This document shows positions 1 through 11,058 of a DNA stretch of 64,000 nt, piece by piece (position 1 is the stretch's first letter; the number at the start of each line of letters is the position of its first letter). The DNA comes from Scilla litardierei (lineage: Eukaryota > Streptophyta > Magnoliopsida > Asparagales > Asparagaceae), in contig CM061142.1 of the NCBI GenBank assembly GCA_030789695.1, positions 799,479,258 through 799,543,257 on the forward strand, given 5' to 3'. The notes beneath the pieces are model-generated. The model made no database searches and was not told where the DNA came from. It worked only from the letters and a program-made list of their open reading frames with translations. Both the position numbers and the translations under genes were made by a program.

Positions 1-47
1 GACTGCCCTGCTCTATCTTCTCAGTTAGAAACTTGTATCTTTTGCAC

Positions 48-321
48 AGCCGACTGATGACAATTTTACAGTCGACTCTTATTTCAACAGGCGACTGCAT
101 TTTAGTCATCAGGCGACTGTCTTCTCTGTCAAATTTTTCCTGTGCTCTTTGTCTTTTTGATGAAGTTTATTGATTCTCTGTCAGTCGATTGATGTGTAGC
201 CTATAGTCGACTGTCCCTCGGACAGGCGACTGTGGTTTACTCAACAGTCGACTGTCTATCATCCTGAGCTTATTTCTTATCACTTCATCCAGTCGACTGA
301 CTTTTGTTCATCAGTCGACTG
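48..321. repeat. E1 internal palindrome array, motif CAGTCGACTG
   Basis: About ten imperfect copies of CAGTCGACTG and its variants (CAGGCGACTG, CAGCCGACTG, CAGTCGATTG) lie in about 270 bp, separated by roughly 10-60 bp of unrelated AT-rich sequence. The consensus is a perfect 10-bp palindrome with TCGA at its centre. The array lies about 300 bp upstream of the extra ORF, in the place where E2 carries its own internal array. The same motif recurs in the E1 LTR. Confidence 0.9.
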
Positions 322-635
322 TCTACTGTAGTGACGGTTCACTGCTTCAATCTGAGCCGTCGATTCTTTGATCTAACGGCCCGGATTATTTCCCCCTTCC
401 TTTTATACGTCGAGACGTATCTTTTCGACACGTCTTTCTCTCTCTTCCGACTGAAAAATGTTCTTTTTCCCGCTCGAAATTCTATGTCGATCTCTCTGAT
501 TTCTTCGTGGCAACGCGATCTTCCTTCTTCGTTTGGTTGATCGTGTGTTGCTCGCCTGAAGATCGACTTCTCGCGGGAATCGTGTCCGTTCGTTGCTCGT
601 AGCTTGCTTGACCTAACTTTCAGTCGAGTGAGCTC
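322..635 (+). other. E1 spacer between internal array and extra ORF (possible promoter and leader)
   Basis: This stretch has no convincing reading frame. It contains a TATA-like TTTTATAC near 402 followed by pyrimidine-rich stretches (TCTTTCTCTCTCTTCC near 432), as plant 5' leaders often have, and ends at the ATG at 636. A separate promoter for the extra ORF is my inference from this composition and from the array just upstream. Confidence 0.35.
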
Positions 636-1264
636 ATGGATCCTTTTGGTCATCTGTTTCCTAAAGGATCTTTCGATTTCCTCGATGATCCGGTTACTTC
701 TCCTAAACCCACTGATCCGGTTCCCTCCTCGCCTTCCTCATCTGGGGAATTCCTGAATATCGTGGTCGGTGACCCTGTTCCCTGAGAGAAGGTTGCTGAA
801 CACACTTCTCAGCCGGCTGATCATCCTCCTCGTACTACTCCGTCTGTACCCCTTGAGGATTTTCTTCTCGGTAGATTGTGTGATCGTGTCACCGCTCTCG
901 AGAAGCTTTCTACTTCTATGGATGAGAAGCTCAATCTTTTTCTGGAGCTTTAGTACAAATCTCTCATGCTTCATGGTTTTCCCATCCCTACCGAGCTTAA
1001 GGCTCTGTTCTCTAAATCTGAGGATACTGCCCCTGTTGGTGTTCCTCCTCCTCCAGGCTTTGTGCTTGTATCTTCTGTGGTCTGGACCCCCGTTGTCCAG
1101 ACCCCCGTTGTCCAGCCTCTCGTTCATACTCATGCGGAATCCTCTCCGCTAGTGCTTCGTCTTCCAAGCGGAAGACTCCAGCTTTTCCTACTCGTCGCTC
1201 TGCGAGGTTGATATTCTGCTCTTTTGGTCATCCTTCAGACCCCTCAATCATCCACATTGACTGA
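636..1264 (+). pseudogene. E1 extra ORF (Sirevirus ORF3/env-like), broken
   Basis: The frame opening at ATG 636 (MDPFGHLFPKGSFDFLDD) is interrupted by TGA at 783-785 and TAG at 951-953 but is otherwise open to about 1140. Between the stops it encodes a heptad-like segment (DRVTALEKLSTSMDEKLNLF) that could form a coiled coil. A basic C-terminal stretch, KRKTPAFPTRRSARL, is read in the +2 frame from about 1148 to the stop at 1262-1264, so a frameshift lies near 1140. A short coiled coil also sits in the second half of E2 ORF3, which supports this being the same class of gene. It has three lesions and is not functional. Much of the length seen in E2 ORF3 is absent, so an internal deletion or a shorter family variant is possible. 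Confidence 0.7.
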
Positions 1265-1476
1265 CGTTGCAGGTGTTGCCTTTTGTTCACTCACCCGACC
1301 TAGATTTTTTTGGTCTGTTTTTGGTTGGGTTGAGTGGTTCTTCAGTGTGTTAGTTGGAGTTTATGATGTATGATATTTGCTGATAATGTACGCTGATGTC
1401 TGATCATGCTGTATTTTTTTGCGATCATGATGTATTTTGACGGATATGGTGATGTCCATATGTCTGTGTACTCATG

Positions 1477-1527
<51 letters not shown>

Positions 1528-1889
1528 ATTGCAGTTTCGTCTTTTGTGTTACACCGTGAATAATTGCTAATCATATCTGTGTGCTGATTGTGATATTGTC
1601 TCCATGAATGATATATTCTCTCCTGATGTGATTTTGAGACAATTTGGACTTGATATTGGATTATTCATGCTATCTGTGATGTGATGCATTTTTGAGACTA
1701 TATATATTGTTTTTTCGTATATCTAAAATGTTGATATTGGACCTTCATTCCTCTATTCACATAAGTATATGATATGGTTTTTATGAGTTTTGTTTCTATT
1801 TATCTTTATACTCCTTGATTGTTGTTAGTTCTTATTTAGCACGATTATTGTTGTTGTTATTTACTCCCACCTTTTTGGATAATGCCATA
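1265..1889 (+). other. E1 3' non-coding region
   Basis: The stretch is T-rich with many short TGATAT/GATATT words and no supported ORF. It corresponds to the untranslated stretch between ORF3 and the purine tracts in E2. It holds the AT microsatellite at 1479-1524 and nothing else recognisable. Confidence 0.6.
1479..1524. repeat. (AT)23 microsatellite
   Basis: An uninterrupted AT dinucleotide run of 46 bp inside the E1 3' non-coding region. Confidence 0.98.
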
Positions 1890-2196
1890 GGGGGAGAGAA
1901 ATAAACATACAAGATTCATAATGAAGTGCTAAGTATGTGCTAACACTTTAAATCTAAGATTGAAGTTGCCTTAGATTCAGGGGGAGTAAGATTACAATGA
2001 ATAGGGATTTTTATTTCCTAGATTTCATGAATTGAATTCACTCATATCTTACTCATTTGCTTCAACAGATATATAGATGCCCAAATATTTGTTGACTAAC
2101 TTGATTGGCATCTATGTAGGGGGAGTAAGTTTTCATTACGCACAATTATTTATCTTTTTGTTTATGTTTGTTTGTCATCATCAAAAAGGGGGAGAA
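1890..2196 (+). promoter_or_regulatory. E1 multiple polypurine tracts
   Basis: Four GGGGGAG purine tracts occur at about 1890, 1980, 2119 and 2183-2196. The last, AAAAAGGGGGAGAA, abuts the LTR and is the expected plus-strand primer for reverse transcription. E2 has the same four tracts in the same order with similar flanks (GGATAATGCC before the first). Multiple tracts are, from memory, a known feature of Sireviruses. Confidence 0.85.
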
Positions 2197-3570
2197 TGTT
2201 GAGTATTGGACTTCTCCCTACTTGGTGTTAATGATGAGCAAACATAAATACTTGTGACTAATCCGCTATTTTGCAGTTAATCCATTGCCTAAGCGAATTA
2301 TGAAGATCTACTAGCAATGGATGACTCTCAAAGAATATTGAAGGCAAATGAAATGGATTGGATGATCGTTGATGATGATTGAAGCTCCATGAAGACTTCA
2401 AGCTCATACGTTGGATAGAAGAGAGAGTTCATCAATGTAAATTTCTTTTATCTCTTCTAGTATGTAGCTTCGAAGTAGAACTTTGTTGGAGCACTCACAC
2501 ACATCTTCAATTCAGTCTTAGGACATCATTAGATCATTCGTCCTTAGACTCCAATTCATTTCTTGTTTGATAGTGCTTGTATTGTTTATAACAGTCGACT
2601 GCTGAACGTTTTACAGCCGTCTGTCTCAAAAACAGTCGACAGTTTTATGTTCTACAATCGCTTGTTATGCACAATCTTTCACAAACTAGTTTTGTGCTTC
2701 TCTGTTTTTATTCCCACAGGCGACTCATGAACGATTCACAGGCGCCTGTCCAAGTGACAATCGACTTTGTTTTGATTATCAGTCGCATGTCTATCTTTTG
2801 CCCAAACTCTGTTGATCTGTATTTTACGGCCAGTCGACTTATGTTGGATTTATAGTCGATTGTCCATTGGATCAGTCGACTGTCTATGCTGCAACAGTCG
2901 TCTGTCTGTGAGCCAATTTGTTGACTCAGCTCTCTGCAAAATCTTTCAAGCTTTCATTCTCAAGATCAAAAGTTCTCAAATCCAAAAGCCCTAAGAATTC
3001 CAATCTTTGATCTCTTGCTCTCCAACCTAGAACCAACGAATCATCTTCTAGGCATTTGGTTCAGTCAAGAGAAAGGGCTTTTCCACTCTTCCAAGAGAGT
3101 CTTCCACACACAACACACTTCTCCTTCAAGTTCTACTTCAAGGCATATGTGATTGTAAGTGCTGCTTTCATATTTCATAATATTCGTTATTTGAATTTGC
3201 TCTCGGGTTGTGAGAGTGGTTTGCTTGCTCCCAAGTTATGGGAGTCAAGGTCAATCGATTGTATTTCGATTTCACTTGTAGGGTTGCTACAAGTGGGTTT
3301 TAAGGAAACCTCAAGTTAGAGTTCTAACTTGAGTATCCGGAGGTATCCGGATGGAAGGGACGTAGGATTACCGGGAACAAGTCGGGAAGTGACTTGGGTA
3401 ATCCGAACCCTTGAAACATGCTTGCGTTAGCATTTGTTTCTATTTGGGTTTAATTTTAATTCCGCACTATATTGTTGGTTAGCATTTAAATTGGTGTAAC
3501 TATCTTTTTAAATTGCTTAAACACTATTCAACCCCCTTCTAATGTTTTCTCCATAGCCAGGGTCCTTACA
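2197..3570 (+). repeat. E1 3' LTR (1374 bp)
   Basis: It begins TGTTGAGTATTGGACTTC directly after the purine tract and ends GGTCCTTACA, giving TG...CA ends. The opening matches E2 (TGTTGAATATTGGACTCC) and, more loosely, E3. The palindrome array starts about 395 bp in. No clear TATA box follows the array, unlike E2 and E3. The right part contains an ATCCGGAGGTATCCGG block and a TATTCAACCCCCTTCTA block, both with counterparts in the E2 LTR. Confidence 0.9.
2592..2903. repeat. E1 LTR palindrome array, motif CAGTCGACTG
   Basis: About ten copies or variants of CAGTCGACTG (CAGCCGTCTG, CAGTCGACAG, CAGGCGACTC, CAGGCGCCTG, CAGTCGTCTG) lie in 312 bp. It is the same motif as the internal array at 48-321, now inside the U3 part of the LTR. 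Confidence 0.9.
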
Positions 3571-4768
3571 GGCGCCCCAGGCGCCTGCGAAGATGAGAAA
3601 GGGGCGGCGTTTGCCACCCCTAATGGCCGACGGCAGGCGCCCCTGGCGCCTGCGCGATGCAGAAAAGGGGCGGCCCTTGCCGCCCATGTCAGGTAAGGCC
3701 GGCGCCGGCAGCCCCCCTGCCCGCGTCGAAGATGAGAGAAAGGGGCCGACGGCGGCCGGCCCCTGGTTGGGCCAAAACTTCTGCTATGGTTTCTAACCCT
3801 AGCAGACTTTGGGCCATATTGGGCCCAATCAGATTATTTTTCAAAAAATTTTAATTTTCAGCATATGGGCCGTTAATTTGGGACTGTTTTGGCCACTTCA
3901 CCATTTCTGGGGCTTAAATTGAATATTTTGGTATGTTTAAACCCTATTTTGGGATTACTCTTGTTTTTTTGAAGCCCTATTTTGGATATGTTAATACACT
4001 AATAATTAGAGGAAATAAAAGGCCATCTTGTGTATATTTCCTCATTCGGTTTTATTTGTGTGTTAAATTAAGTTCACTTCAATTTTAATTCTTTAGGCAA
4101 AATTCATTTATATATATTTCGAAATAATTCTAATTTTTTTGTGAAATTCCTCCAAAGTGGGTTCTACTATTAAAATTGTTATTATTTCGGAATGTAAACG
4201 GATTAAAATACATACATTGTATGATTAGTTGCCTGAATGAATTTTAATTGGATCATAGGAGTAAATAAAAGTTTATCTTGATATTTCTCCTCGTTAATGA
4301 AGTTCGGTATTAATTGTGCTATAATAAATTCAAATTTTGCTGTATGTATTTTTTGGAGTGACTTGGTGTAATCATCATCTCGCCAAAGTGGGCTCTGTTG
4401 TTTGCGTCATTTCATTTCTTAAATACAAAAGGAATTTTGTGTGCATATTTTATTCATGAATGCTACATCGTCCCAATGGCAGATTACCGTTCTATGCTAA
4501 TTTATCCACTCCTGTAGCAATAAATAAATGATGATTGTTGAGACTTATGCATGCAATTTTAATTCGGCCCAAGGGAAGTTTTAATCTTGGCATGTTAATT
4601 ATTGTCTTTATTTGATTGCTGCGACATGATATCATTTGCTAGTTAATAGATTATCCAAAGATAAATGTTAAGCTAGTTGGGGATATCTTGATATGGTAAC
4701 AAGCAATTTTGAATTTACAATTTTGCTTCACAAATTAATACTTATGTTAGCATGTTTGTCTATGTTTA
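3571..4768 (+). other. Probable H untranslated leader: GC-rich palindromes, then AT-rich tandem repeat
   Basis: 3571-3770 is very GC-rich with several GGCGCC palindromes (including GCCGGCGCCGGC near 3698) and two diverged copies of a block around AAAGGGGCGGC. From about 3850 the base composition becomes AT-rich. Two diverged copies of a block of about 180 bp lie at roughly 4008-4190 and 4257-4430, each ending in a CCAAAGTGGG(C/T)TCT word. No coding region is supported. A CCTATTTTTCAG acceptor-like sequence sits just where the gag frame opens. Assignment to the H leader is inferred from position alone. Confidence 0.4.
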
Positions 4769-5580
4769 TTGTCCTATTTTTCAGTTGCTACTCACGCAAA
4801 TATTACCGCTAGCTTAAACTCAATTCCGGTACTTAATGGCTCAAATTTTAAATCCTGGAAAGACAAATTACTTATAGTTCTTGGGATATTGGATCTGAAC
4901 CTTGCGATTAGAACTGACTGTCCCCCACTTACTACAGAAAATAGTACCTCTGAGGAAAAGAGGGAGTATGAGAAGTGGGAGAAGTCTAATCACATGTATG
5001 TCATGATCATGAAGAGAGCAATCCCTGAAGCTTTTCAGGGCTCTATGTCTGATTCGATCACGACAGCTAAATGTTTCCTTGCAGATATTGAGAAAAGGTT
5101 TGTCAGAAACAAAAAGGCAAAAATTGGTACGATTCTGACAAGCCTGATCTCAATGAAGTACAAATGGAAAGGCAACATAAGGGAATATAGTCTGGAACAG
5201 TCCCATCTTGCTTCAAGGTTGAAAGCACTTAAGCTTAACCTCTCTGAGGACCTGCTTGTGCATTTGGTTTTAATATCCCTTCCTACATAGTACAATCAGT
5301 TTAAGGTGAGTTATAACTGCCAGAAAGAGACTTGGTCTCTGAATGATCTCATCTCGCACTGTGTACAGGAAGAGGACAGACTGAAGCAGGATAAGACTGA
5401 AAGTGCAAATGTTGCCTTTTACCCCTAAAGAAAATAAAAGGAAAAAGGGAAAGGAAGTTGCAATTACAGCCCCACCTAGGAAACAACAAAAGAAGCCTGT
5501 ACAGGCTGTCAATAAAGATAGTTGTTTCTTTTGTGGTGCTGAAGGGCATGTGAAGAAGCAGTGCACTAATTACCACGCCT
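4769..5580 (+). pseudogene. H gag (Copia-type), degenerate
   Basis: The translation reads VLNGSNFKSWKDKLLIVLG early on, typical of the Copia-type gag N-terminal domain, and later has a CCHC zinc knuckle, CFFCGAEGHVKKQC (5523-5563). The open frame starts at a non-ATG codon at 4769, so the true start lies upstream or has been lost. A stop at 5288-5290 and further stops near 5426 and 5579, with at least one frame change, show it is dead. It would have packaged the element RNA in cytoplasmic particles. Confidence 0.85.
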
Positions 5581-5609
5581 GACGTGCTAAGAAAGGTACT
5601 CGTCTCAAT

Positions 5610-6670
5610 TTGGTTTGTTCAGAAGTTAATTTAACTTCTGTACCTATAGACACTTGGTGGTTAGACTCTGGTGCAACTACTAACATCAGTGTGTCTATGC
5701 AGGGCTGCCTGAATTGCCGAAAGCCAAATGATGCTGAAAGATTCCTCTTTGTGGGCGATGGCAAGAAGGCGAGGGTTGCTGCAATTGGGGATTTCAGATT
5801 ATCTTTAAGAACTGGAAACCATTTGGATTTGCTTGAGACATTTATTGTACCGTCTTTTAGACGAAACCTTATTTCTATTTCTGCATTGGACAAATCTGGT
5901 TATTATTGTTCTTTTGCGAATGGAAAATTCAGTTTGTCTCGTAATTCCATTTTTATTGGTTCTGGTTATTTGTCTGAGAATGATAATCTGTATATGCTTG
6001 ATACAATTGCTACAACTGAAACCTTGCATGTGGGTATACATGTTTTAAAGCGTAAATTAACTGATGAGAATTCAGGTTCGTTATGGCACAGGAGATTAGG
6101 TCACATCTCCAAAAGGAGAATTGAGAGACTTTTGTCAAACGATATTCTCAAACCTTTAGATTTTTCAGATTTTGATGTCTGCATTAATTGTATAAAGGGA
6201 AAACAAACTAATAAAAGGAGATTTGAAGCCAAAAGGTCAAATGAAGTCTTAGAACTTATACATACGGATATTCGCGGACCATTCCCTTCGGTTGCATGGA
6301 ATGGTCACCAATATTTTATAACGTTCATAGACGACTATTCTAGATATGGCTACATTTATCTCTACATGAAAAATCTCGGTCCTTGGACACGTTCAAAAAT
6401 TTTAAGGCCGAAGTTGAACTCCAACTAGGAAAGAGGATTAAAACTATCAGGTCTGACCGTGGTGGTGAATACTACGGTAGATATGATGGTTGACCATTTG
6501 CTAAATTCCTAGAGGAATGCGGTATTGTCCCACAGTACACCATGCAGGGTTCGCCCACTATGAATGGTGTAGCTGAAAGACGAAACAGAACGCTTAAGGA
6601 CATGGTAAGAAGTATGATTAGTCATTCTACTTTACCAGAAAGCCTCTGGGGAGAAGCATTGAAAACTGCA
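5610..6670 (+). pseudogene. H pol, first part: protease and integrase start
   Basis: The protease active-site motif WWLDSGATTNIS appears near 5656, followed by the pre-integrase zinc-binding region (LWHRRLGHIS near 6085, then CINCIKGK). The integrase core has the first catalytic Asp in LIHTDIRGPFPS and, after a frameshift near 6380, the second Asp in IRSDRGGEYYGR and the Glu in NGVAERRNRT. A TGA occurs near 6491. The reading breaks exactly at 6670, where element L is inserted, and resumes at 28923. Confidence 0.9.
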
Positions 6671-8390
6671 TGTAACGGCCTGTTTTTATCAACACAATTA
6701 TTTACGTAATTAACCTATTTTAAAACTATTTTATAATGGTTCGTCAGGAGTTTTACGATTTCAAAAAATTTCTTATAAAAATATTTTGAAGTATCAGTTT
6801 AGTTATGAAATATTTTAATAAGTTCGGATTTCATCAAATACCTCTAAATAATCTGGTAAAAAAATCATTTTCAATTATTATTGTTTTGGCTTAATGAATT
6901 AATTTTCTATTCAAACATTTTCAAAACATTTTCAAAACATTTTCAACCTTCTACGGTAGCATTCTATAACCATTTAGGGCTTCCTACATTAATTTCGTAA
7001 TTTTCTGATACCATTTCAAACTAGAACCCGCAAACCCGCTTTCTAAACGTTTTGGCCTAAAACTAGTATCTCCGTAGACCAAACCCAGAAACGAACTTCG
7101 TATTCGCGATCCTCGCGACGATACGATCCCGTAGGAATGTTTTCGTAATTTTTCGGACACGTTTACTAGTAGGGGCAAAATCGTAATTTCTTTTTTGTAT
7201 TTTATTAATTACTTTCGCTAATGCGATTTTATTTATTACTAATTACCATTTAAATTAACCTAACTTAATCAATTAGCTAATCTTATCCCTACCTAACCCA
7301 TCCCGTAAGTAGCCCCTGTGTTTCATGGGTTACTTAAAATCAACACTTAGTCAAGTTTTCCCAACCACTAATTTATTACACTTTGACTAAATTAAATACC
7401 TAATCCCCTGTTTAACCCTCCTGATTTTCATCATCTGTCTCAGCCCAAAAACGAAACCCATCTCTCTCGTTTCGAATCAAACACATTCCCGCAATCTCTC
7501 ACCCTCATCTCCCCTCAAAAAACTCGTCACCCAGCTTAATTCCCCATGGTCACCTCTTCTTCATCAACCCACGTTTTCTCCCCAACGCACACACAGGCGA
7601 ACCCCTCTTCCTTCGCTCATCCCCCGAACCCATCCTTTGACTTCGAACCACAGCACTCGTGTCTGCCCACCGTTCTTAGGAAGCCGCACCCCTTGGCCTC
7701 GTACTCCTCCAAGCCCAGCCCCAAGCTTCCACGTTCGCCGACGAACCGTCGAGACCCCATCTCCCCTGCCTCCTCCACGGCGACGCCGTGAATCCCTCCG
7801 CCTGCTGCCACCCAACGGGCTGCCTCCGGCCCCTCCATGCTCCTCTCGCCACCGGCCCACACACACCCCATCGACAGACCCATTCGCTTCCCTCTGTTCA
7901 GAACAGAGCACCCAACTCGCGACCATGTCTCCGCTTCACCTCAACCCGCGAAGCCCCCTTCACCCTTCGTTCATAGCAGGAGCCGCTCCAAGCTCTGTTG
8001 CTAAGCATCATCTGCCATCGAAACCGCCGTGACCCCCACCAAGCTTCCCCTTGCAGTTGCTCTCTCCACCGCCGCACCCGCATAGCCTCCACCCCTCAAA
8101 TCCCGCGACGCCCCACCGAACCGCCGCGCCGCCTGCTAGATCCGTTGCCCCGATCAGCCCCCCATCGCCGATTGCTTAGCCGCCACCCCCGATCAGCTTC
8201 CGCCTACGCCGACTGGATGCCGATCCCACGCCGCCTACGCACCCACTGCCCAAATCAGCCGCCCTAACTCGCTGCTGCTCCGCCCCAAGGCCGCCGCGCC
8301 CTAGCTGCCCCGCCTCCCAGGCCGTCGCCCGGAGCTCCCTTGCCGTGCGCCTATCTGCAAAACAAAAAAAAAGAAGAAGGGGAAGAAACA
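6671..8390 (+). repeat. L left LTR, first piece
   Basis: It aligns throughout with 25087 to about 26793 of the right LTR. 6671-7430 is AT-rich. 7440-8345 is strongly C-rich with a pyrimidine-rich, leader-like composition, which makes several long but antiparallel ORFs that are not conserved as proteins. It ends with the AAACA target duplication of E2 at 8386-8390. Confidence 0.85.
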
Positions 8391-10131
8391 TGTAATGCCC
8401 TACCAGCTACTGCACAAGTACTAGAGGGGGGGTGAATAGTACTTTAAAATAATAAGGCGTATAATTCCAAATTAAATTGCAAACAACCACCAAATCAATT
8501 TGCGGAAGCTTAAATTGAATGACAACAATGAAATTAACAAAGCAAACAAACGATGTTAATGGGTTCGGATCCACCCAAGTCTCCCCGACTTGTTCCCGGT
8601 GATCCTACGTCCCAACCACCCGGATCCCCTCCGGATACTTGAGTTAGAAACCCTAACTCAAGATTTCCACTATGAATATCTTGTGAAAAACCTTCACAAG
8701 ATCAAATCATACATGCAATGTCAAAGTGAATCCCACAACCCGGGATCACAAACTTCTCTCACAACCGAGAGAGCCAATAAGCAATATAAAGAGTTTAAAT
8801 GAAATAAATACTCTTACCACAAAATCCTATACCTTGAGTTTTTCTTACCCAATAGGTGGAATGAAGGATTTGAGGAAGATGAAGTCACCAAGCCCTAGCA
8901 CCAAGGAAATGAGCAGCAATGGGTGCCTAGGGAAGAGTTGGAGACTTGGATCAAGCAATAGCTTGAAGAGCTCACCAAGAACAAGCTTCTCTCTAGATCT
9001 AGAAATGAGAGAGAATGGGTTTCTTGTGAGGAAGAGAGCTTTAGATTTGAGGGAGAATGGCTATCTCTTTAGAACTCAATGAATCTCTTAATGGCAGCTC
9101 TATTTCAGATAGAAATGACCTAGGTTCGTATTTATAGGGTCCCATAAAAACAAGTTAGGTCATTCTCCAACGGATAGAAATCTGTGAGAATTAGTCGGTC
9201 AAAGAACAATCACTGACCGACTAGTTCATCAACTAGTCGGTCAGTCAAACAGCATGGACCGACTAAGAGCAGATCTGAGAAGAGATAGAATTTCAGACCT
9301 AGAAAACTAGTCGGTCCAAGAAGACTTTCTGACCGACTAGTTTCACAACTAGTCGGTCATCCAATGAACGTAGACCGACTAAGAGGCAAAACAACATAGT
9401 CTGAAGGCAAGTTGACTTAGTCGGTCCAAGAACAAAAGTTGACCGACTAGATTGTCAACTAGTCGGTCATCAAACGTTCTTAGACCGACTAACGGTAAAC
9501 AGTAGCTTAGGAGAATTTTAGAGTGAACAGTAAGTCACAACTAGTCGGTCAAAGAAGCATCACTGACCGACTAGTTCACAAACTAGTCGGTCGGTGAGTC
9601 AACGTAGACCGACTAACTGTAAACAGTAAAGTCCAAGAAATTAACTGACAGAAACTAGTCGGTCCAAGAACAGTGGCCGACCGACTAGATCACCATCTAG
9701 TCGGTCAGTACATGTTCTTGTACCAACTAACATGCACAACAAAGTCCGAATCGAAGCGCGACGCTTCGAGGAAGTTAGAGTGAACTTGTGCAAGAATCCT
9801 AGAGCTACGAAATGAGCGTAATGAAGATAGAAACGTAAGATATACTCAAGGCTTAACATTCTATCAATCGAAACTAAAAGACTATAAATAAAACCTTAAT
9901 AAACGGTCTTCAATAGCTTCGATTGAATCTTCATATTTTCCAAAGCGTCGCAAGAGCTTCAACGAAGCTTTAGGCATGAATATGAGCTTTTGGAAGTGTT
10001 GAGATGTCGCTTTGAATATTCTCGTGAAATTGGCGACGATCTCCAATACTGCGCTCACAAATTGTTAGTTCATGAATTATTTATGTTTGCTCATCATCCA
10101 AAACCAAATCCGGGGAGTCCAATATTCAACA
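8391..10131 (-). repeat. E2 3' LTR
   Basis: On the minus strand it starts TGTTGAATATTGGACTCC at 10131 and ends GGGCATTACA at 8391. It contains the array at 9191-9730, a TATAAATA box at 9136-9129, and toward its end AT-rich, CCCCCCCTC-containing sequence. ORFs inside it are identical in both LTRs because the LTRs are identical, not because a protein is conserved. Confidence 0.97.
9191..9730. repeat. E2 LTR palindrome array: five units of four half-sites
   Basis: The half-site CTAGTCGGTC and its complement GACCGACTAG alternate. Each unit of about 75-80 bp has four half-sites in the order forward, reverse, forward, reverse, separated by 12-16, 6-9 and 12-16 bp of variable sequence. Units lie near 9191-9265, 9307-9385, 9417-9492, 9540-9618 and 9653-9730, spaced about 110-125 bp apart. 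Between units the sequence is unrelated apart from a repeated AACAGTA word. In single-stranded form each unit can fold into two 10-bp stems. Confidence 0.95.
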
Positions 10132-10436
10132 TTCTCCCCCTTTTTGGTGATGACAAACCAACATAAATAATAATCAAGGATAATAATACAAATGTAAAAT
10201 ACTTACTCCCCCTGCATTGATGATACGTTAATTCCAAAATGAATATAAATGAATTGTATCAAGCAGACGAGTAAGATAAACAGAGTGAATTGATTTTTGA
10301 AATATCGGATTTTGAAAAATCCTTATATGTATCTTAACTCCCCCTGAATCTAACATATCAAACTAGATTCTTGGAAATTGAGTTAAATTTTCATTTGCGC
10401 TATTTATTATCATTATCTCTCCCCCTTTGGCATTAT
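10132..10436 (-). promoter_or_regulatory. E2 multiple polypurine tracts
   Basis: On the minus strand, purine tracts GGGGGAG occur at about 10435, 10344, 10212 and 10145-10132. The last is AAAAAGGGGGAGAA, touching the 3' LTR. This is the expected second-strand primer, and the set of four matches E1 tract for tract. Confidence 0.85.
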
Positions 10437-11058
10437 CCCAAAAATGGGGGGCATATAACGACAACAATTAGGAAATGTAAAATCCAACATCGGGAGTCGT
10501 AGACAAAGACAATGGACCAACTTGACACCAAGGGAAAATTGTGGAAATCAAAATAAGGTGTGCCAAATTTTCCATTATCAATAAAAATCAATGATAAGCA
10601 AAATCATCAAATATACCAAATGTTTATTCATTTCTTGAATAAAGAAACATACTCTTCAATATTCAATATTCTTGGTTAATATTCAATTATAGACTTTAAA
10701 TCTATTTAACCAAGTTTTTATGCGTCGAGCGACGAAGTAACATTTCAAATGAATTCAACGAATATTCAAATTTGCACGACGAATAAAAGACAAAGTGAAC
10801 GATGATGAACATATATATATATATAGACAACATGAGTACATCCAAAAAAAATATCACATCGAATATATGAGATACATCATATCAAGCGCTACAGATCATC
10901 AAAAAGAAATACATCATCATCATCATAAAATCCAACACCGACAACCAGAAAGCACAAAAAAAATACATCAAAGCATCTCTGAACCCCATCCTAACCCAAA
11001 ACACTCTCACTAAACATATATCATCCAGAATGCAGTGGAGAGTCCTCGGAACAGACGA
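10437..11058 (-). other. E2 non-coding region downstream of ORF3
   Basis: AT-rich sequence with an ATCATC-rich stretch near 10915 and a short (AT) run at 10811-10824. There is no supported ORF. It is the untranslated region between ORF3 and the purine tracts. Confidence 0.6.

Larger units (their letters stand above)
1..3570 (+). mobile_element. E1: 3' part of a Sirevirus-like Copia retrotransposon
   Basis: The segment shows, in order, a palindromic motif array, a decayed extra ORF, a non-coding stretch with four GGGGGAG purine tracts, and a complete 3' LTR opening TGTTGAGTATTGG and ending CCTTACA. This is the order seen in the complete minus-strand element E2 in the same window (pol, array, ORF3, multiple purine tracts, LTR), so the lineage call rests on direct comparison. 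The 5' LTR, gag and pol lie outside the window on the left. The target duplication cannot be checked because only one end is present; the bases after the LTR are GGCGC. Confidence 0.85.

Noticed and set aside
7546..8391. Pro- and Gly-rich ORFs in the L LTR
   Set aside because: They occur on both strands at once, and in the sister LTR at 25951-26674 frames and ends differ. The cause is C-rich composition.
8590..9082. ORFs repeated in both E2 LTRs
   Set aside because: Same argument: identical only because the LTRs are identical, and no domain is visible.
9191..9730. CRISPR-like array of short repeats with variable spacers
   Set aside because: It is plant DNA inside an LTR, repeats are only 10 bp and alternate in orientation, spacers are 6-16 bp, and no cas genes exist.
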